NCBI RefSeq assembly: GCF_014633365.1
Contig: NC_068344.1
Span: 31,871,170 to 31,935,169 of the forward strand
From: Diospyros lotus
Taxonomy: Eukaryota; Streptophyta; Magnoliopsida; Ericales; Ebenaceae
Length of the DNA stretch: 64,000 bases
Direction of reading: 5' to 3'
Shown here piece after piece: positions 24,157 through 36,505 of this stretch. The notes under the pieces were generated by a model that was not told where the DNA came from, ran no database searches, and was given only the letters and a program-made list of their open reading frames with translations. Within the stretch, counting starts at the first letter, position 1; each line of letters begins with the position of its first letter. A program made the translations under genes and the position numbers.

Positions 24157-24235
24157 CAGGAGCACCGGTTAAAGGCATAGGCCACTTAGGTTTATGCCTA
24201 GGGCCCAAAAAGAGAGCCCAAAAAAATGGGAACAC
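24157..24235 (+). repeat. Fragment related to the hAT MITE at 40511
   Basis: The core aaggcataggccact...tatgcctagggccc at 24172-24206 closely matches 40522-40556 of the MITE. The preceding bases are a degraded version of its CAGGGCC terminus. No right end follows. Confidence 0.55.
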
Positions 24236-24239
24236 CAAG

Positions 24240-25180
24240 AGAAGCAAATAAGAAGTGTCGAAGAAGATGTCGAAGCGGATGCTGGAGGAGATGCTAGAGA
24301 GAGAGAGAGAGATGTCACCGGAGACTAATTAGGAGACGTCGATGAGAGTCGGGAGATCAAGAGAAGCGGTCACCGACAATCACGACTCGCAAGATAACTG
24401 GAGGAAGAAGACAAAGAGCAAGAGACGACAGATACACGGTGTTGCCGGCAACTCTTAAGCCAACCATGGTCACTAGTTGTTCCTCCATCATCTCTTTTTC
24501 TTTTTTTTTTTCTCTCTATTTATTTGTCTTTTTCTCTCTCTATAAATTTCCATGATCTAAAATGCATCAACGTGATGGCATTTCAAATTTGGAACCCATT
24601 GCACCGATGGGTTCTAATTGGAACCTTTTTGTTCCATTAATGATAGGTTCTATTGGCCACTAGATTGAATCACGAGTAAAACCCAACGCTGATAGGTTCA
24701 TGCCATTTAATATATACATCATTGACATGAATATATTTTAAAAGAATAAAAGTTTATGAAATACAATTATATAATATATATTTACAATAGGAGTTTTGAT
24801 CTCCTAAAAAACGTTATTTAATTTATACTATGTACTATTAATATGCAAATCAAATATAATGATTATGCGGGCCCATTTATTTTTTTTTTTCAACACAACA
24901 ACTTGATAGGGTGGAGCCCATCATTATATTTGAGTTAGCAAATCAGCATTGTTTAGTATAAACTAAAGCAACATTTGGCGGAGATCAAAACTCTTTATAA
25001 TAGATAATTTTATTAATTAGATATAGATTTAAATCATAATACATGTTTTTTTTTCTATAAAATATAAATAATTATACTTTTTCATTATAATTATTTGTTA
25101 ATAAATCTATTTATATGTGATTTTTGATTATTTTACAAATTTTTACAAGTTATAAGTTTTTCTTCTATCGAACATATTTG
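24240..25180. other. Intergenic, no gene seen
   Basis: A GA-rich, GC-richer stretch to about 24480, then AT-rich DNA. No domain-bearing frame. The first part may belong to the truncated hAT-like element next to it. Confidence 0.4.
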
Positions 25181-25189
25181 ATCCAAACA

Positions 25190-26230
25190 TTTCATTGACT
25201 TAAAATCCATTTCTTAATTGACAAGATGGTCAATAAATCACAACAAATTAAGAGAGAATGAAAGAAAAAAAAAATTTAGGTATAATGATAAATACTTAGG
25301 TATAATCAAATGATTAATTCTAAAACAAACACCTACTTAAAAGAAGCTCCTTAATTTGGATCAAATTAATCACGCGTAGAACTATATATCAATAGCAATA
25401 GCTGCCATTTGATTACAACAATGAGAAATACCATAATATTCTGTGTTAATTTTGATAAATGGATGGTGTTGTTCTGGGTGTATGAATTAAATTGTAAAGA
25501 GGGTTATATTTCCAAGACTTCTCTTACAAGTCCAAGTCAACTCGTCTCTCTATAATTAGATCAAGGCAAATACCAACTTGTTTTTTTGATATATCTTCTC
25601 AACCATTTAATTCAAAGTCCTATTTCTTAGTGGACAAAACGGTCAAAGAATAATAGCAAATTAAGAGAGGAAGAAAGAGAAAAGAAATTTAGGTACAATG
25701 ACAAGTATTTAGGTATAATAAAATAATTAATTCTAACACAAACACGATGGTATTGTTCTCGACGTACGAATTAAGTTGTAAAGACGACTATATTTCCAAA
25801 TACCATTATTTCCAAGTCTTTTCTTACAAGTCCAAGTCAACTTGTCTCCACTTATCTCTCTATAATTAGATCAAGGCAAATACCAACTTGTTTTCTTGAT
25901 GTATCTACTCAGCCATTTAATTCAAAGCCCTATTTCTTAGTTGACAAAACAGTCAAAGAATAACAACAAATTAAGAGAGGAAGAAAGAGAAAAGAAATTT
26001 AGGTACAATGACAAGTATATAAATATAATAAAATAATTAATTCTAACACAAACACCACTTAAAAATAACTCTTTAATTTGGACCAAATTAATCAGGCGTA
26101 GGTATAAAAATAGCAATAGCTGTCATTTGGTCACAACAATGAAAAATACTATAATACTCCTTGTTAGTTTTGATAAATGGATGGTGTTGTTTTGGGTGTA
26201 TGAATTTGGATGCTTATACTTCGAATTGTA
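25190..26230. repeat. Three degenerate direct repeats upstream of the RLP gene
   Basis: The phrase 'atttcttag(t/a)tgacaa' followed by 'caaattaagagag...aagaaatttaggta' recurs starting at about 25208, 25620 and 25930. The first and third copies also share 'tttgga(t/c)caaattaatca' and 'aaatggatggtgttgtt'; the middle one is shortened. Spacing is about 410 and 310 bp. It looks like local duplication of promoter-proximal DNA. Confidence 0.7.
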
Positions 26231-26355
26231 TCTTATCTTTACCAAATGATGGATTACTATCATAAGTCTACTAAACATTATTGGATTAGCTATTACATAT
26301 TAATTAATAACTAAATTAGTTTGTATTGGGACCCAACTGACGTATCAATTAAGTT

Positions 26356-26688
26356 GTGAAGATGGCTATATTTCCAAGTCTTCACCACCATTTCCAAGTC
26401 TTCTCTTACAAATTTTTTAATGACATTTTCATTTAGTTTGCATTGGGACCCATATTGAGTTTATTTGCTTGTATGTATTCCAACGTATCAATTAAGTTGT
26501 GAAAAGGTTGAGACAAATAATGACATTTTCATTTAGTTTGCATTGGAACCCATATTGAGTTTATCTGCTTGTATGTATTATAACGTATCGATTAAGTTGT
26601 GAATAGGTAGAGACAAATTGACTTGGACTTGTAACAGAAGACTTGGAAATTGTGGTGAAGACTTTGAAATATAGCCATCTTCATAATC
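26356..26688. repeat. Inverted repeat in the RLP promoter
   Basis: The left arm at about 26356-26411 (gatggctatatttccaagtc...) is the reverse complement of about 26632-26688, with only a few mismatches over ~55 bp. The 100-bp tandem repeat forms the loop. The right arm also pairs with an upstream copy at about 25772-25852 over a longer stretch including 'caagtccaagtcaacttgtc'. Confidence 0.75.
26421..26618. repeat. Two-copy 100-bp tandem repeat
   Basis: tgacattttcatttagtttg starts at 26421 and again at exactly 26521, and the copies stay alike through 'ttaagttgtgaa' and 'gagacaaa'. It lies 180-380 bp upstream of the RLP start codon. Confidence 0.85.
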
Positions 26689-26796
26689 ATTAATCATCTT
26701 TAGAGTAATGATATAAAATAGAGCTAGCTTGATTCTTCAAACAAGAAAAAAGAGAGAACAAAAACAAGTAAGGAGATATATATCTTGGTAAAAAAT

Positions 26797-29700
26797 ATGG
26801 CAAGTACTACAACTCATTCTATTTGGGAATGGATGATGATAATGGCAGTGTCAGTGTTGGTGAATGAAATGTATTGTCATGGGTGTTGGGAGGAAGAGAG
26901 GATTGCTCTGCTGCACCTCAAAGCTTCCATCACCTACTCAAATGGCAACCTTTTGCCTTCTTGGGTGGATAATAAATCATCCAATTGTTGTCAGTGGGAA
27001 AGGGTTCAATGCAGTAACACTTCAAGCCGAGTAATTCAACTCTCTCTTAATTATACAAGAGGTTGGAAATCTAGAGATTGGTATTTCAATGCTTCTCTAT
27101 TTCTTCCATTTAAAGAGATCAAGACTCTTGAATTAAGTGAGAATGGATTAGTTGGTTGGGCTCATAATGAAGGTTTGTGAATTCACGAGTCTCTTATATA
27201 TGTTTCAATTTTTTTATCTTGAATTTTAGATGAAAGGATTTATTAATTTTATTTCTTTTGTAGGTTTCGAAAGACTTTCTGAATTGATAAATCTTGAAAT
27301 TCTTGATTTGAGTTGGAATGAATTCAATAATAGTATTATTCTAGAATATGTTGGTGGAATCTCATATTTGAAGTGTCTAAATCTCGAAGGTAATCAGTTG
27401 GGAAGCTCTATTCATTTAACAAGTAAGTTCACTTTTTCTATTAAATGCTAGCTAAACTAATTCTTTTGTGATATTCAGTAGCCCTTCAATGAGGAGGAAA
27501 GTAAAGGATCTTTGATTTATTAAACAAGGTGTTTACTATTTATTGTTTTTTGCTAAAGAACTAGGTGCATGTTAAAAAACAACAACATATCCAGCCTGTA
27601 TCCCACTATATGTAGTCGGTTACATGAATTTTAGACTTCCATGTATTTCTATCTTTTGTCATATTTTCATTGAGATCCATACATTTCATATCAAACTTTA
27701 GTGTCTCCCTCAAAGTCTTCTTAGGTGCATGTTAATTAAAGGAAAAAAAAAAAAGTTGACATTTTTGCTAGAAGAGAACTACTACTCATTGGCCTGTATT
27801 TTCGAAAGAGCAAGATGAAAATGCAAAAACTTTAGAAAAGGCCAATAGAGTCATATATAATGATTCAAATTCGCTCATTGTTTTATCTCATATTGTTATC
27901 AAATTTATGAACACTGTTTGAGAAGAATTGTTGCCAAATTTTACTTAAAGTGTTCCTTTCACATATCCATTCTCATAATTAGCATTCATAATTAATATGC
28001 ACAATCATGTTCATATTAATTAAAGGAACTTATATTTTCTGTTAATTAATCTAAATTGTAAGTAATAAAAATAATAGAAATATGAAAGCAATAAGTTTAG
28101 AAATAGTCTATAGATGAAAATTGAGACATGCTAACTGAGAGTGGAGGTGTTTCCTTTTAAAATATTACAGTTTCTTCAAAAATTGTTAGATAGTAGTGTT
28201 TCTTATGTGAATTTAGAAAATCTCGTAGAGACACAAACTATTTAGTGAAGGTGCAGTCTAATCGAATCAAAAGCCTCCTTCAGAACTCACTTTACCCATA
28301 TGCTCCAAAAAGTAAATAATAGAAGAAACAAACTATTATTGCCTGAATACAACCATGAATTTATATGTTGAGAAATTCGTTTTACAGCCTTCAAGATTTT
28401 GTAAGAAATAAAAGAAAACAATTAAAGAGCGTAAAGCATTCCAATATTTAAGTTAGATTCCTATAGTTAGAAGAGATAGCAAAGCTCTTTCAAATATAAA
28501 AATGACATATCTTTGTGGAATAGAGGCGCTATCCTTTGAGCCAAAATTTGTGATAAACATTTATGATCATTACATAACAGAAAGTAGTACTTTCATACAT
28601 AAAATCTGATATCTACCATAATAGAGTTCATTTAAAATTGAAGTTTATATATCTCATTTTGCATGTTGTATGCATGTTCTCCTCTTTATGCATCTATCAC
28701 ACTTCATTTGGAGAATTATGTATTCAATGATTTTTTTTTTTGTAATTTCTAAATAAATCATTTCCATATTGTCACTTCAGGCACTTTTTTTCTAGATTTA
28801 TTTATTTTTTATAATGAAAAATTTGCAATTAAACTCTTCTATGTGTGTACTAAGTAAACTCTATGTATACAATAACTCATAAAAAGATCAAGATTTTTTT
28901 TACATTCGTATTTCATTAATACTTCTCTATTTCTTCCCTTTAAAGATATTATAGACTCTTGAATTAATGGATAATACACATTAGTTGGTTGGACTAAGAA
29001 TGAAGATTTGTGGATTCACGAGTCTCTTATATATGAGTCTCATAATTTATTTTTTCAATTTTTTTATCTTGAATTTTAGATGAAAGGATTTATTAATTTT
29101 ATTTCTTTTGTAGGTTTTGAAAGACTTTCTGAATTGATAAATCTTGAAGTTCTTGATTTGAGTGACAACAATTTCAATAATAGTATTATTCTAGAATTTG
29201 TTGGTGGAATCTCATCTTTGAAGTCTCTAAATCTCGAAGGTAATAAGTTGGGAAGCTCTTTTAATTTGACAAGTAAGTTTACTTCTGCTAATTTTTTTGT
29301 AATATTTTGTAACCCTTCAACAAGGAGAAAAGTAAAGCATCTTTGATTTATTAAATAAGGTGTTTATTATTATTGTTTTTGCTAAAAATCTAGGTGCATG
29401 TTAGTTAAAGGAAAAAAAAAAGTTAATTCATTTTTGCTAGAAGAGAAGTACTACCAATCCCCTACGGGCCTGTATCTCCAAATGAGCAAGACGAAAATCC
29501 AAAAACTTTAGAAAAGGCTAATAAAGTCATATATAATAATTCAAGTTGGTCATTGCTTTATCTCATATTGTTATCAAATTTATGAATACTATTTGATAAT
29601 AAAGTCATATATACTATTTGATAATAAAGGCTAATAAAGTCATATATAATAAACCTTTGGTCCAACAATCACGTGCTAGGCCTATTGCATATATTGGTAT

Positions 29701-32700
29701 AAAATAAAGAAACTTATATTTTCTGTTATTTAATCTAAAACTGCAAATAATAAAAATTAATAACAAAAATATGAAAGCAGAAAGTTTAGAAATGGTTTAT
29801 AAAAGAAAATGGAGACATCTTGACTGAACTCTTATAACAGTAGATGTGTTTCTTTTTCATCAAATTTAACAACTTTCTCATTTTAAAATAAGCTTATTAT
29901 AGTTTGATGTGTATAATTTAACGTGATGCATTAGAGAGGTTTAGTTTTACTTGCCACCATTAATTGAGCCATTAACTTTTAGTTAATCGAAGAACTTAAG
30001 GTGATGAAAAATAAATTGTTGAGTGACAGAATATGTCAAAATTTTAGTTGAGGGATTAAAAATTACATATCTTAATAGTCTAAAGACATCTTTATGTATT
30101 AAACCCCTAAAATTTACTTACCTATCTATCCTCTGTCTCATTCACATGCTTGTAATGAGTGTGTAATTCTCGCTTTAACAGAGACTAATGCCAAGAACTT
30201 AAGACGATGAAAAAAAAAAATGGTTGAGGGAATGAATATACCAAAATTTTAGTCGAGTGATCAAATGCCACTTTTCTTCTTAAATAGTAATACTTCTCAT
30301 GTGAACTAATTTTTTTTATATAGACTCAAACTATCTAGTGAAAGTTTAGAGTGATCGAATCAAAAGTCTCCTTGTTAACTCCTTTTACCCATATGCGCCA
30401 AAAAATAAATAATATGATAAATAAACAAATTCTATTATATTGGTTTTTTTTTTTTTTTACTAAAAGATAAAGTGGATTATTAAATGGATGTTTTAGAACT
30501 TTAGTTCAATCAAGCCTTATCGTATATAAATTTGATTAAGTCGACAAATTAGCTTATAACGAAAACTGAATTAACTAAAAACTGGAGCCGATGTCGATGC
30601 ACCAACTGTGCAAGCAAGGACTACCCAAGAGTATTTGCATAATATAAGATATCAAAAATTTAAAATTGTGTAATGCAGGATAATAGCTTCTTTCATGTTG
30701 GCTTTAATTTGTTTAGCGGAGTGCTTATATTTTGTCCTTGATTTTCTGCTTGTATGAGACTATTGTTGCTGGAAACTAATAACTTCGGTCCTTGTTTGCT
30801 CTTCTAGGGGAGTTGTAATTAACATTTTTATTCAATAATCTCTTTTATATTTTTTATTATTTTTTTAGTTCTTATTCTTTGAAGTTTGGAAAAGATTATT
30901 TACTAATTCTATCTTTTTTACAGGTTTTGAAAAACTTTCTAAGTTGACCAATCTTGAATTTCTTGATTTGAGTTCAAACGAGATCAATAACTCAAAAATT
31001 CTAGAATTTATTGGTGGAATTTCATCTTTAAAGTTTCTGAATCTTAGAGATAATAGCTTGGAAAGTTTGGGTGATTTGACATGTAAGTTTCCTTCTATGA
31101 TTAAATCCTTTTTAAAGCAATTTCTTGCAATATCAGATATTCCTTGAAGGAAAAGGAGAGTTATGAGCTATGTTTTAATTATTAAACAAGAAATTAATTG
31201 CAATAATAAAATTTAAGAACCTGTTAACTTTAACAATAACATAAAAACATCATTTTTACTAGAGACATTAAACATGCCATCAATTACCCTCTACAAGCAC
31301 TCCACCAACACCCAATGGACACGTACTAATATTGTTAGGAAAAATTTAAAATCCCTATAAAACTTGTTGGAATTTAACATGATATAAACAAAAGCAAACA
31401 AAAATCAGACTTATAAAAAAATAATTAAAAATATATAATATAAAAATTTTGTTGTGGACTACTCTTAATATGTTTAAATTTCTGAGAAAGATAATTTCAT
31501 TAATTGGAGATAACTGCAAATTGGACTCATATTGCCAAATGATAGTTTTCTAGCCTTCTTGTGTACAGAAAAGAGTGGGCCTGACAACTACGTACAAATT
31601 GGAAAAGAGTTGCGTAAAACAACACTTCTCTGAGAGTGATTCACATCTCTCTTTAATACACAAAAGAATTGCAAAATTAGAATATTGGTATTTTAATGCT
31701 GCTTTATTTCCTCTCTTGCACGTGACTTTTTGACTTTATAATTCACAAGTGGGTTGAGTTAAAAAATAAAGTTTCATGATTAATATGTTTATTATCTTTC
31801 TTTTATACTTAATTATTGAGATTTTTATAAGAATAATCACTTAATTTCTTTTCAAGTTAGAAAAGATATTTTATATATCTTAAAGTTCTTGATTTAAGTT
31901 AGAATGCCTTCAATAATTCTAGTATTCTAAAATTTATTGTTGGAATTTCATTTTTAAAGATTCTATGCCTTGGAACAAATGACATACAAGGATCGTTTGA
32001 CCGGACTAGTAAATTCATTTATATATGTAATTTAGTGTTTGTCCAACCATTTTTTTTTTAAATTATAACCAAAAAATTCCTATATATTTTTTACCTTTTT
32101 CCAATATTTTCAAAAAGTTCATCTCGTGTAAGAATATACAAACTTATAAAGAACGTATATTTATCAGTATCGTTGAGTTTTGAGATAAAATATAATTTAA
32201 TTTTGAAATAAATGTAAATATTTGTAATACATATATAATAGGATAAATATTTTGAGTTATGAGTATAAAATATTGAATAAAATGTATATAAAACAACTAC
32301 TTTTTCACTATATAACCACTATGTTGGGCATATAGACCTTTTTTAGGTGTCACTGTACATATATCTGTGTGCACTATGCAAAGAGAGCTAATTTTTTGTA
32401 TTTAATTAATATATCACAAAAACATATTTATTTATTTTTTTGTGAAATGAAGCTTTACAGATTATATTTTTTTTGCATAATAATTTTAAGATTTTAAATT
32501 ATGCTTTTATTGTGCAAAAGTTTTGAATTCGCCATTGTCAATGCCATCATTCAAAAATATAAAAGAATTCATGTGTGCACGTACACATGGACGTAGGGAA
32601 CATATATATGTTTATTTGAAATTGATATTGTTCAAAACTATATTTTCATCTTTCCTCTTAGTTGAAGATTTTAAGGTTATTTTTGCATTTTAATTTCAAA

Positions 32701-35700
32701 TTTGACAATTAATTGAACAGGTTTGAACGAGGAATCGAAATTGACAAATCTAAAGGTTCTTGATTTGTCTTTTAATTCGATAACATGCATCATATGGTAT
32801 TCTTTAAAAGGATTTCCTTCACTGAGAATATTGGATTTGACTGGAAATTACATGAACAAGAGTATTTCTAGCCAAGGTGCGTTACTATTTCTATTAAATT
32901 TAGTAGTAAAATCATTATCATTACGATGTCATGTGGCTAAAACAATGAAAATGCTATTACATTCTCTAATGCTATGCTCCAAACCTAATGTAAGGTATTC
33001 CAAATTTTATTATTTAATGAACTTGTAATAAATGACCATCCTTTAACAATTGCTTGGCCCCAAGTACAGGGTTCAATATAAATGAGCATGCATTTGATAT
33101 ATTAATAAAAATAATCAAAAAATTTAATTACTAGAAATTTTGAATAGTGTGGCTCTTCCAGCTAAAACATATATAAATCTATCTTATCAAATTCTGCTCA
33201 CACATTTGTTCAATGTTTTCCTCTTATCATCTTATAGACTTAGAAAACGTGAGCCCCTTGGAAGAATTGTACTTGGACTATGCTACCCTACCCAATGACT
33301 TTCTTTCAAACATCGGTGCCATGACATCACTTCAGGTTTTGTCATTGAGTGGATCAAGACTCACTGGGTCTCTGCCCTCCCATCAAGGTAAAAAAAATAA
33401 AAGATAATTTTTTTTTTACTTAACAAATCAGTAATCTAACTTAAATATATAGTTTTATATTTCCATTAAAAAATTGGAGATAGATGTTTATATATTATTC
33501 TTGATAATTGTCTAACTCACTTTTCTTTTGCCCTAGGTTTGTGTAAATTAAAGACTCTTCAAGAGATTGACTTGAGCAATAATGGACTGGGGGGTCAATT
33601 GCCTTGGTGCTTGACAAACTTGACATCTCTTAGGTTTCTAGATATCTCTGTCAACCAATTAACTGGGAACATTGCATTGTCTCCTCTTGCCAATCTCATA
33701 TCTTTGGAATATCTTATCCTTTCAAATAATAATTTTCGAGTCCCCATCTCATTCAAGTCATATTACAACCATTCCAAACTTACAAACCTTGAAAGTGTCA
33801 ACAACATATTTTTGGAAGAAAAGGACATTCTTGGCTCAACCCCAAGTTTTCAATTGATTCAAATCCATCTTTCTAGTTCTGAACATGACAAAAACACTCC
33901 CATTTCTCTGCCCAACTTTTTATACTATCAAAATCAACTCAAAATAGTTGAGCTCTCTGGATTTGATTTTGGAGGAACATTCCCAATGTGGTTGTTGAAG
34001 AATAATACTGGACCACTAGTACTTACCTTGACAAAGAACTCATTTTATGAACCTTTCCAATTGCCCTCGTCTCCGATGACACAAGTTGTAGCATTAGATA
34101 TCTCCAACAATAATTTCTATGGTGCCATCCCATACGAGATTGGTAGTTCTTTCCCCAAGTTAGAATTGCTAAACATGTCTAGAAATAACTTTGAAGGCGT
34201 GATTCCATCTTCATTAGGAGACATAACCAATCTACAATTTCTAGACTTGTCAAATAATCAATTATCCAGTAAAATTCCTATACATTTGGCAATGGGTTGT
34301 AACTTATTGGAAGTGCTAAAACTATCAAACAACAACTTGACAGGCCCTATACTACCTCCTCAAAATAACTTGCGAAGCTTAATAATATTGCATTTGGATG
34401 AAAATAAGTTCACAGAAATCCCACACAACCTATCCAACAGTAGTGGCTTGATTCTATTGAATCTTAGTCGTAATCATCTTGAAGGTGAGTTTCCTGTTGA
34501 GTTTTGTCAATTTGATAGACTAGAACTATTAGATCTTTCTTACAACAATTTCACTGGGATAATACCGTCTTGCTTCAATGTGGAAGACCTAATGCAAATT
34601 CAACTATCCAATAATAGGCTAAATGGACTGTTTCCAAAGGTGTTCCATCGATCAATGAATGACATAAGAATGATAGATATTTCAAATAACCATTTTAATG
34701 GCACCATTCCAAATTGGATCGACAATCTTTCTTGGTTAAGCATTCTTATCTTGAAAAATAACCACTTTGAAAGTAATATCCCAGATTCGATTTGCCACTT
34801 ATCTAAGTTAACTCTGATTGATCTTTCTTCCAATAAGTTTTCAGGAAACATTCCTCCTTGCTTGAATAATATCTCATTTGAGGTAAAAAAGGAAATACTA
34901 AGGTATTCGCTTTCAACTGTTTATTGTAATACACTACCCTTGAAGCCTAACCTAAAGATTTATAGTCATTTTGGTAATTTTATGCCTTGTAGAAATAGTT
35001 ATGAAATCTTGTTCTCGGCTAAAGGATTTTTCTATTCACAAGTGGAGTTCACAACCAAAGGAATTACCTTGCCCTACATAGGAGAGCCTCTATTCCTTTT
35101 TTCAGAAATTGATTTCTCCAACAACAAATTAGCTGGCCACATACCACCTAAAATTGGCAACCTTAACAAAATCAAAGCACTGAACCTCTCCCACAACAAC
35201 TTGATTGGAGGAATCCCCATAACATTTTCCAAGTTACAGAATATAGAGAGTTTGGATCTTTCTCACAACAACTTGAATGGGAATATCCCTTCTCAGCTTA
35301 CTAATCTATGCTCACTGGGGACGTTCAATGTGTCTTACAACAACTTGAGTGGAAGGATACCTCAGGCAACAAACCAATTTGGAACTTTTGACTCGAGTAG
35401 CTATATTAAGAATCCATTTCTTTGTGGAGAACCATTACCAAATAATTGCATAGATTTACCTCCATCAGTTCCATCAGCTAATAATAATGCAAGTGTGGTA
35501 TCCAACTTTATCGATGTGGGCACTTTTTATATGAGCTTTGCAGGGTCCTACACAGTTGTTTTACTAGCTGTTGCGGGAATTTTGTATATAAATCCACATT
35601 GGAGACGAGCATGGTTCCATATTATTGAGGTTTTCATCACCTCTAGCTACTACTTTGTTGTGGATAATATGTGGAGAATCAAAGTTGGTTTCCTTCATAG

Positions 35701-35710
35701 ATATGGATAA
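26797..35710 (+). CDS. LRR receptor-like protein (RLP), 7 exons
   Basis: Exons: 26797-27172, 27264-27422, 29114-29272, 30924-31082, 32721-32876, 33238-33387, 33537-35710; all GT-AG, all introns phase 1, giving 1110 aa. The upstream TTG in frame is ignored; the first ATG gives MASTTTHSIW. Signal peptide about 1-28; LRRNT cap CWEEERIALLHLKASI with the Cys pair SNCCQWERVQC; LRRs from about 100 to 985; an island-like insert near 840-900; Cys-bearing C-cap (FLCGEPLPNNC); membrane span about 1048-1071; a short cytosolic tail starting NPHWRRAW, with no kinase. This matches plant RLPs of the RLP1/13-15/CuRe1 type, which sense extracellular ligands and signal through SOBIR1 and BAK1 kinases; the ligand cannot be predicted. 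A classical GxxxG in the span is not evident. Exons 2 and 3 are recent duplicates. Confidence 0.88.
27576..27721 (-). mobile_element. Au-like SINE
   Basis: About 146 bp flanked by a perfect 14-bp duplication taggtgcatgttaa (27562-27575 and 27722-27735). On the minus strand it ends with a 'tagtgggata' segment and TTGTTGTT followed by T's, the end typical of plant Au SINEs. The matching site at about 29392 in the duplicated unit is empty, so it inserted after the duplication or into one copy only. Confidence 0.75.
28922..29030 (+). pseudogene. Fossil copy of the end of RLP exon 1
   Basis: Matches 27092-27200: 'ttctctatttcttccc' then 'agactcttgaatta', 'ttagttggttgg' and 'attcacgagtctcttatata'. 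The frame is lost (stop right after the match to KTLEL) and the donor context gaag|gtttg has changed to gaagatttg. The predicted mRNA skips it. Confidence 0.7.
31858..32015 (+). pseudogene. Decayed LRR exon in RLP intron 4
   Basis: Reading 'gttcttgatttaagttagaa' and on gives KVLDLS-stop-NAFNNSSILKF-VGISFLKILCLGTND, the same LRR module as exons 2-4, and it ends with a donor-like act|agtaaat. A stop codon replaces the Ser/Trp position, and the tag|GTTT acceptor is replaced by 'tcaagttaga'. It lies between exons 4 and 5 in the expected spacing. Confidence 0.65.
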
Positions 35711-35784
35711 TCAGCCCATTGTAGTAATAATGTTGTTGTATGTATTTCCTACTAAACTTCTTTCTTAAGTAGTTGTTTGCATTA

Positions 35785-35828
35785 AATAAAAATCCTCTTA
35801 GCTTTCTTTAGAGGTGTTTTCTAATAAA
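35785..35828 (+). terminator. Putative poly(A) signals of the RLP gene
   Basis: AATAAA at 35785-35790 and again at 35823-35828, 75-118 bp after the stop codon, in a T-rich 3' region. Which one is used is unknown. Confidence 0.5.
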
Positions 35829-35879
35829 CAATTTGGTATCCAGAAATAAATTCTTCTCTTATTTTATTCTTTTGACTAT

Positions 35880-36504
35880 TAGGAGTGTCAACAGTTCAGA
35901 TTGATCCGATTCTATAAAAATCCAGTAACAAAACTATTTTTAACGGTTCCAAAAAAATAAGAATCGTAATCAAACCATTACATATATAAAACCAAACCAT
36001 GACCAATTTGTCACACTGAACCAGTTTCGGTTCTATCAAATAAACATTTAGCTTCTAAACATTTTCGCAAAATATGAAATTACAAACAAATTTGTTAATT
36101 AAAATAAACCCATAACTTCATTAATACTTCAAGTTTTGAAGTAAAAGTAGAATAAATAATTCATAAACTATCTCATCAAATGAGATTACATCGACCATTT
36201 AATATAGTAATAGCGCATAAAAGTCTAGAAATAAAAGAGTTCATGAATAAAAATTACCAACAACAAAAAAGAAATAAAGAAAAACTAGTAGATTAAAATT
36301 ATAATATATATATATATAAGTATAATATCGGTTCCGGTTCGGTTTGAACCACAGTTTGAAAAAAAAAAAAAAAATAGTAACCAAACCAAATATATCGGTT
36401 CTTAATTTTTTAGAACTAGAACCTAACATTTGAACCATATAACTAATCCAAAAGGCACAGTTCGATTTGGTTAATCGATTTTCAGATATTTTTTGACACA
36501 ACTA
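35880..36504. mobile_element. hAT-type MITE, right edge hit by a solo LTR
   Basis: The termini are TAGGAGTGTCAA and, inverted, TAGTTGTGTCAA. The left flank is ttgactat (35872-35879). Removing the solo LTR at 36506-39105 restores the right flank as ttgaccat (t36505 plus 39111-39117), an 8-bp duplication with one mismatch, as expected for hAT. Internal 'ggttccggttcggtttg' phrases are typical of such elements. Confidence 0.7.
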
Positions 36505-36505
36505 T

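Larger units (their letters stand above)
27092..30430 (+). repeat. Tandem duplication of RLP exon 2 with its intron
   Basis: Unit 1 (27092-28921) and unit 2 (28922 to about 30430) align through the tail of exon 1, the short intron, the 159-bp LRR exon and much of the following long intron (for example 'aaactttagaaaaggc' at about 27828 and 29506; 'cccatatg' near 28305 and 30390). Offset is 1830 bp at the start and 1850 at the exon. Only unit 1 carries the SINE at 27576. Confidence 0.85.

Noticed and set aside
36241..36501. 86-aa minus-strand frame
   Set aside because: Lies in the hAT MITE; the translation is low-complexity Tyr/Phe-rich.
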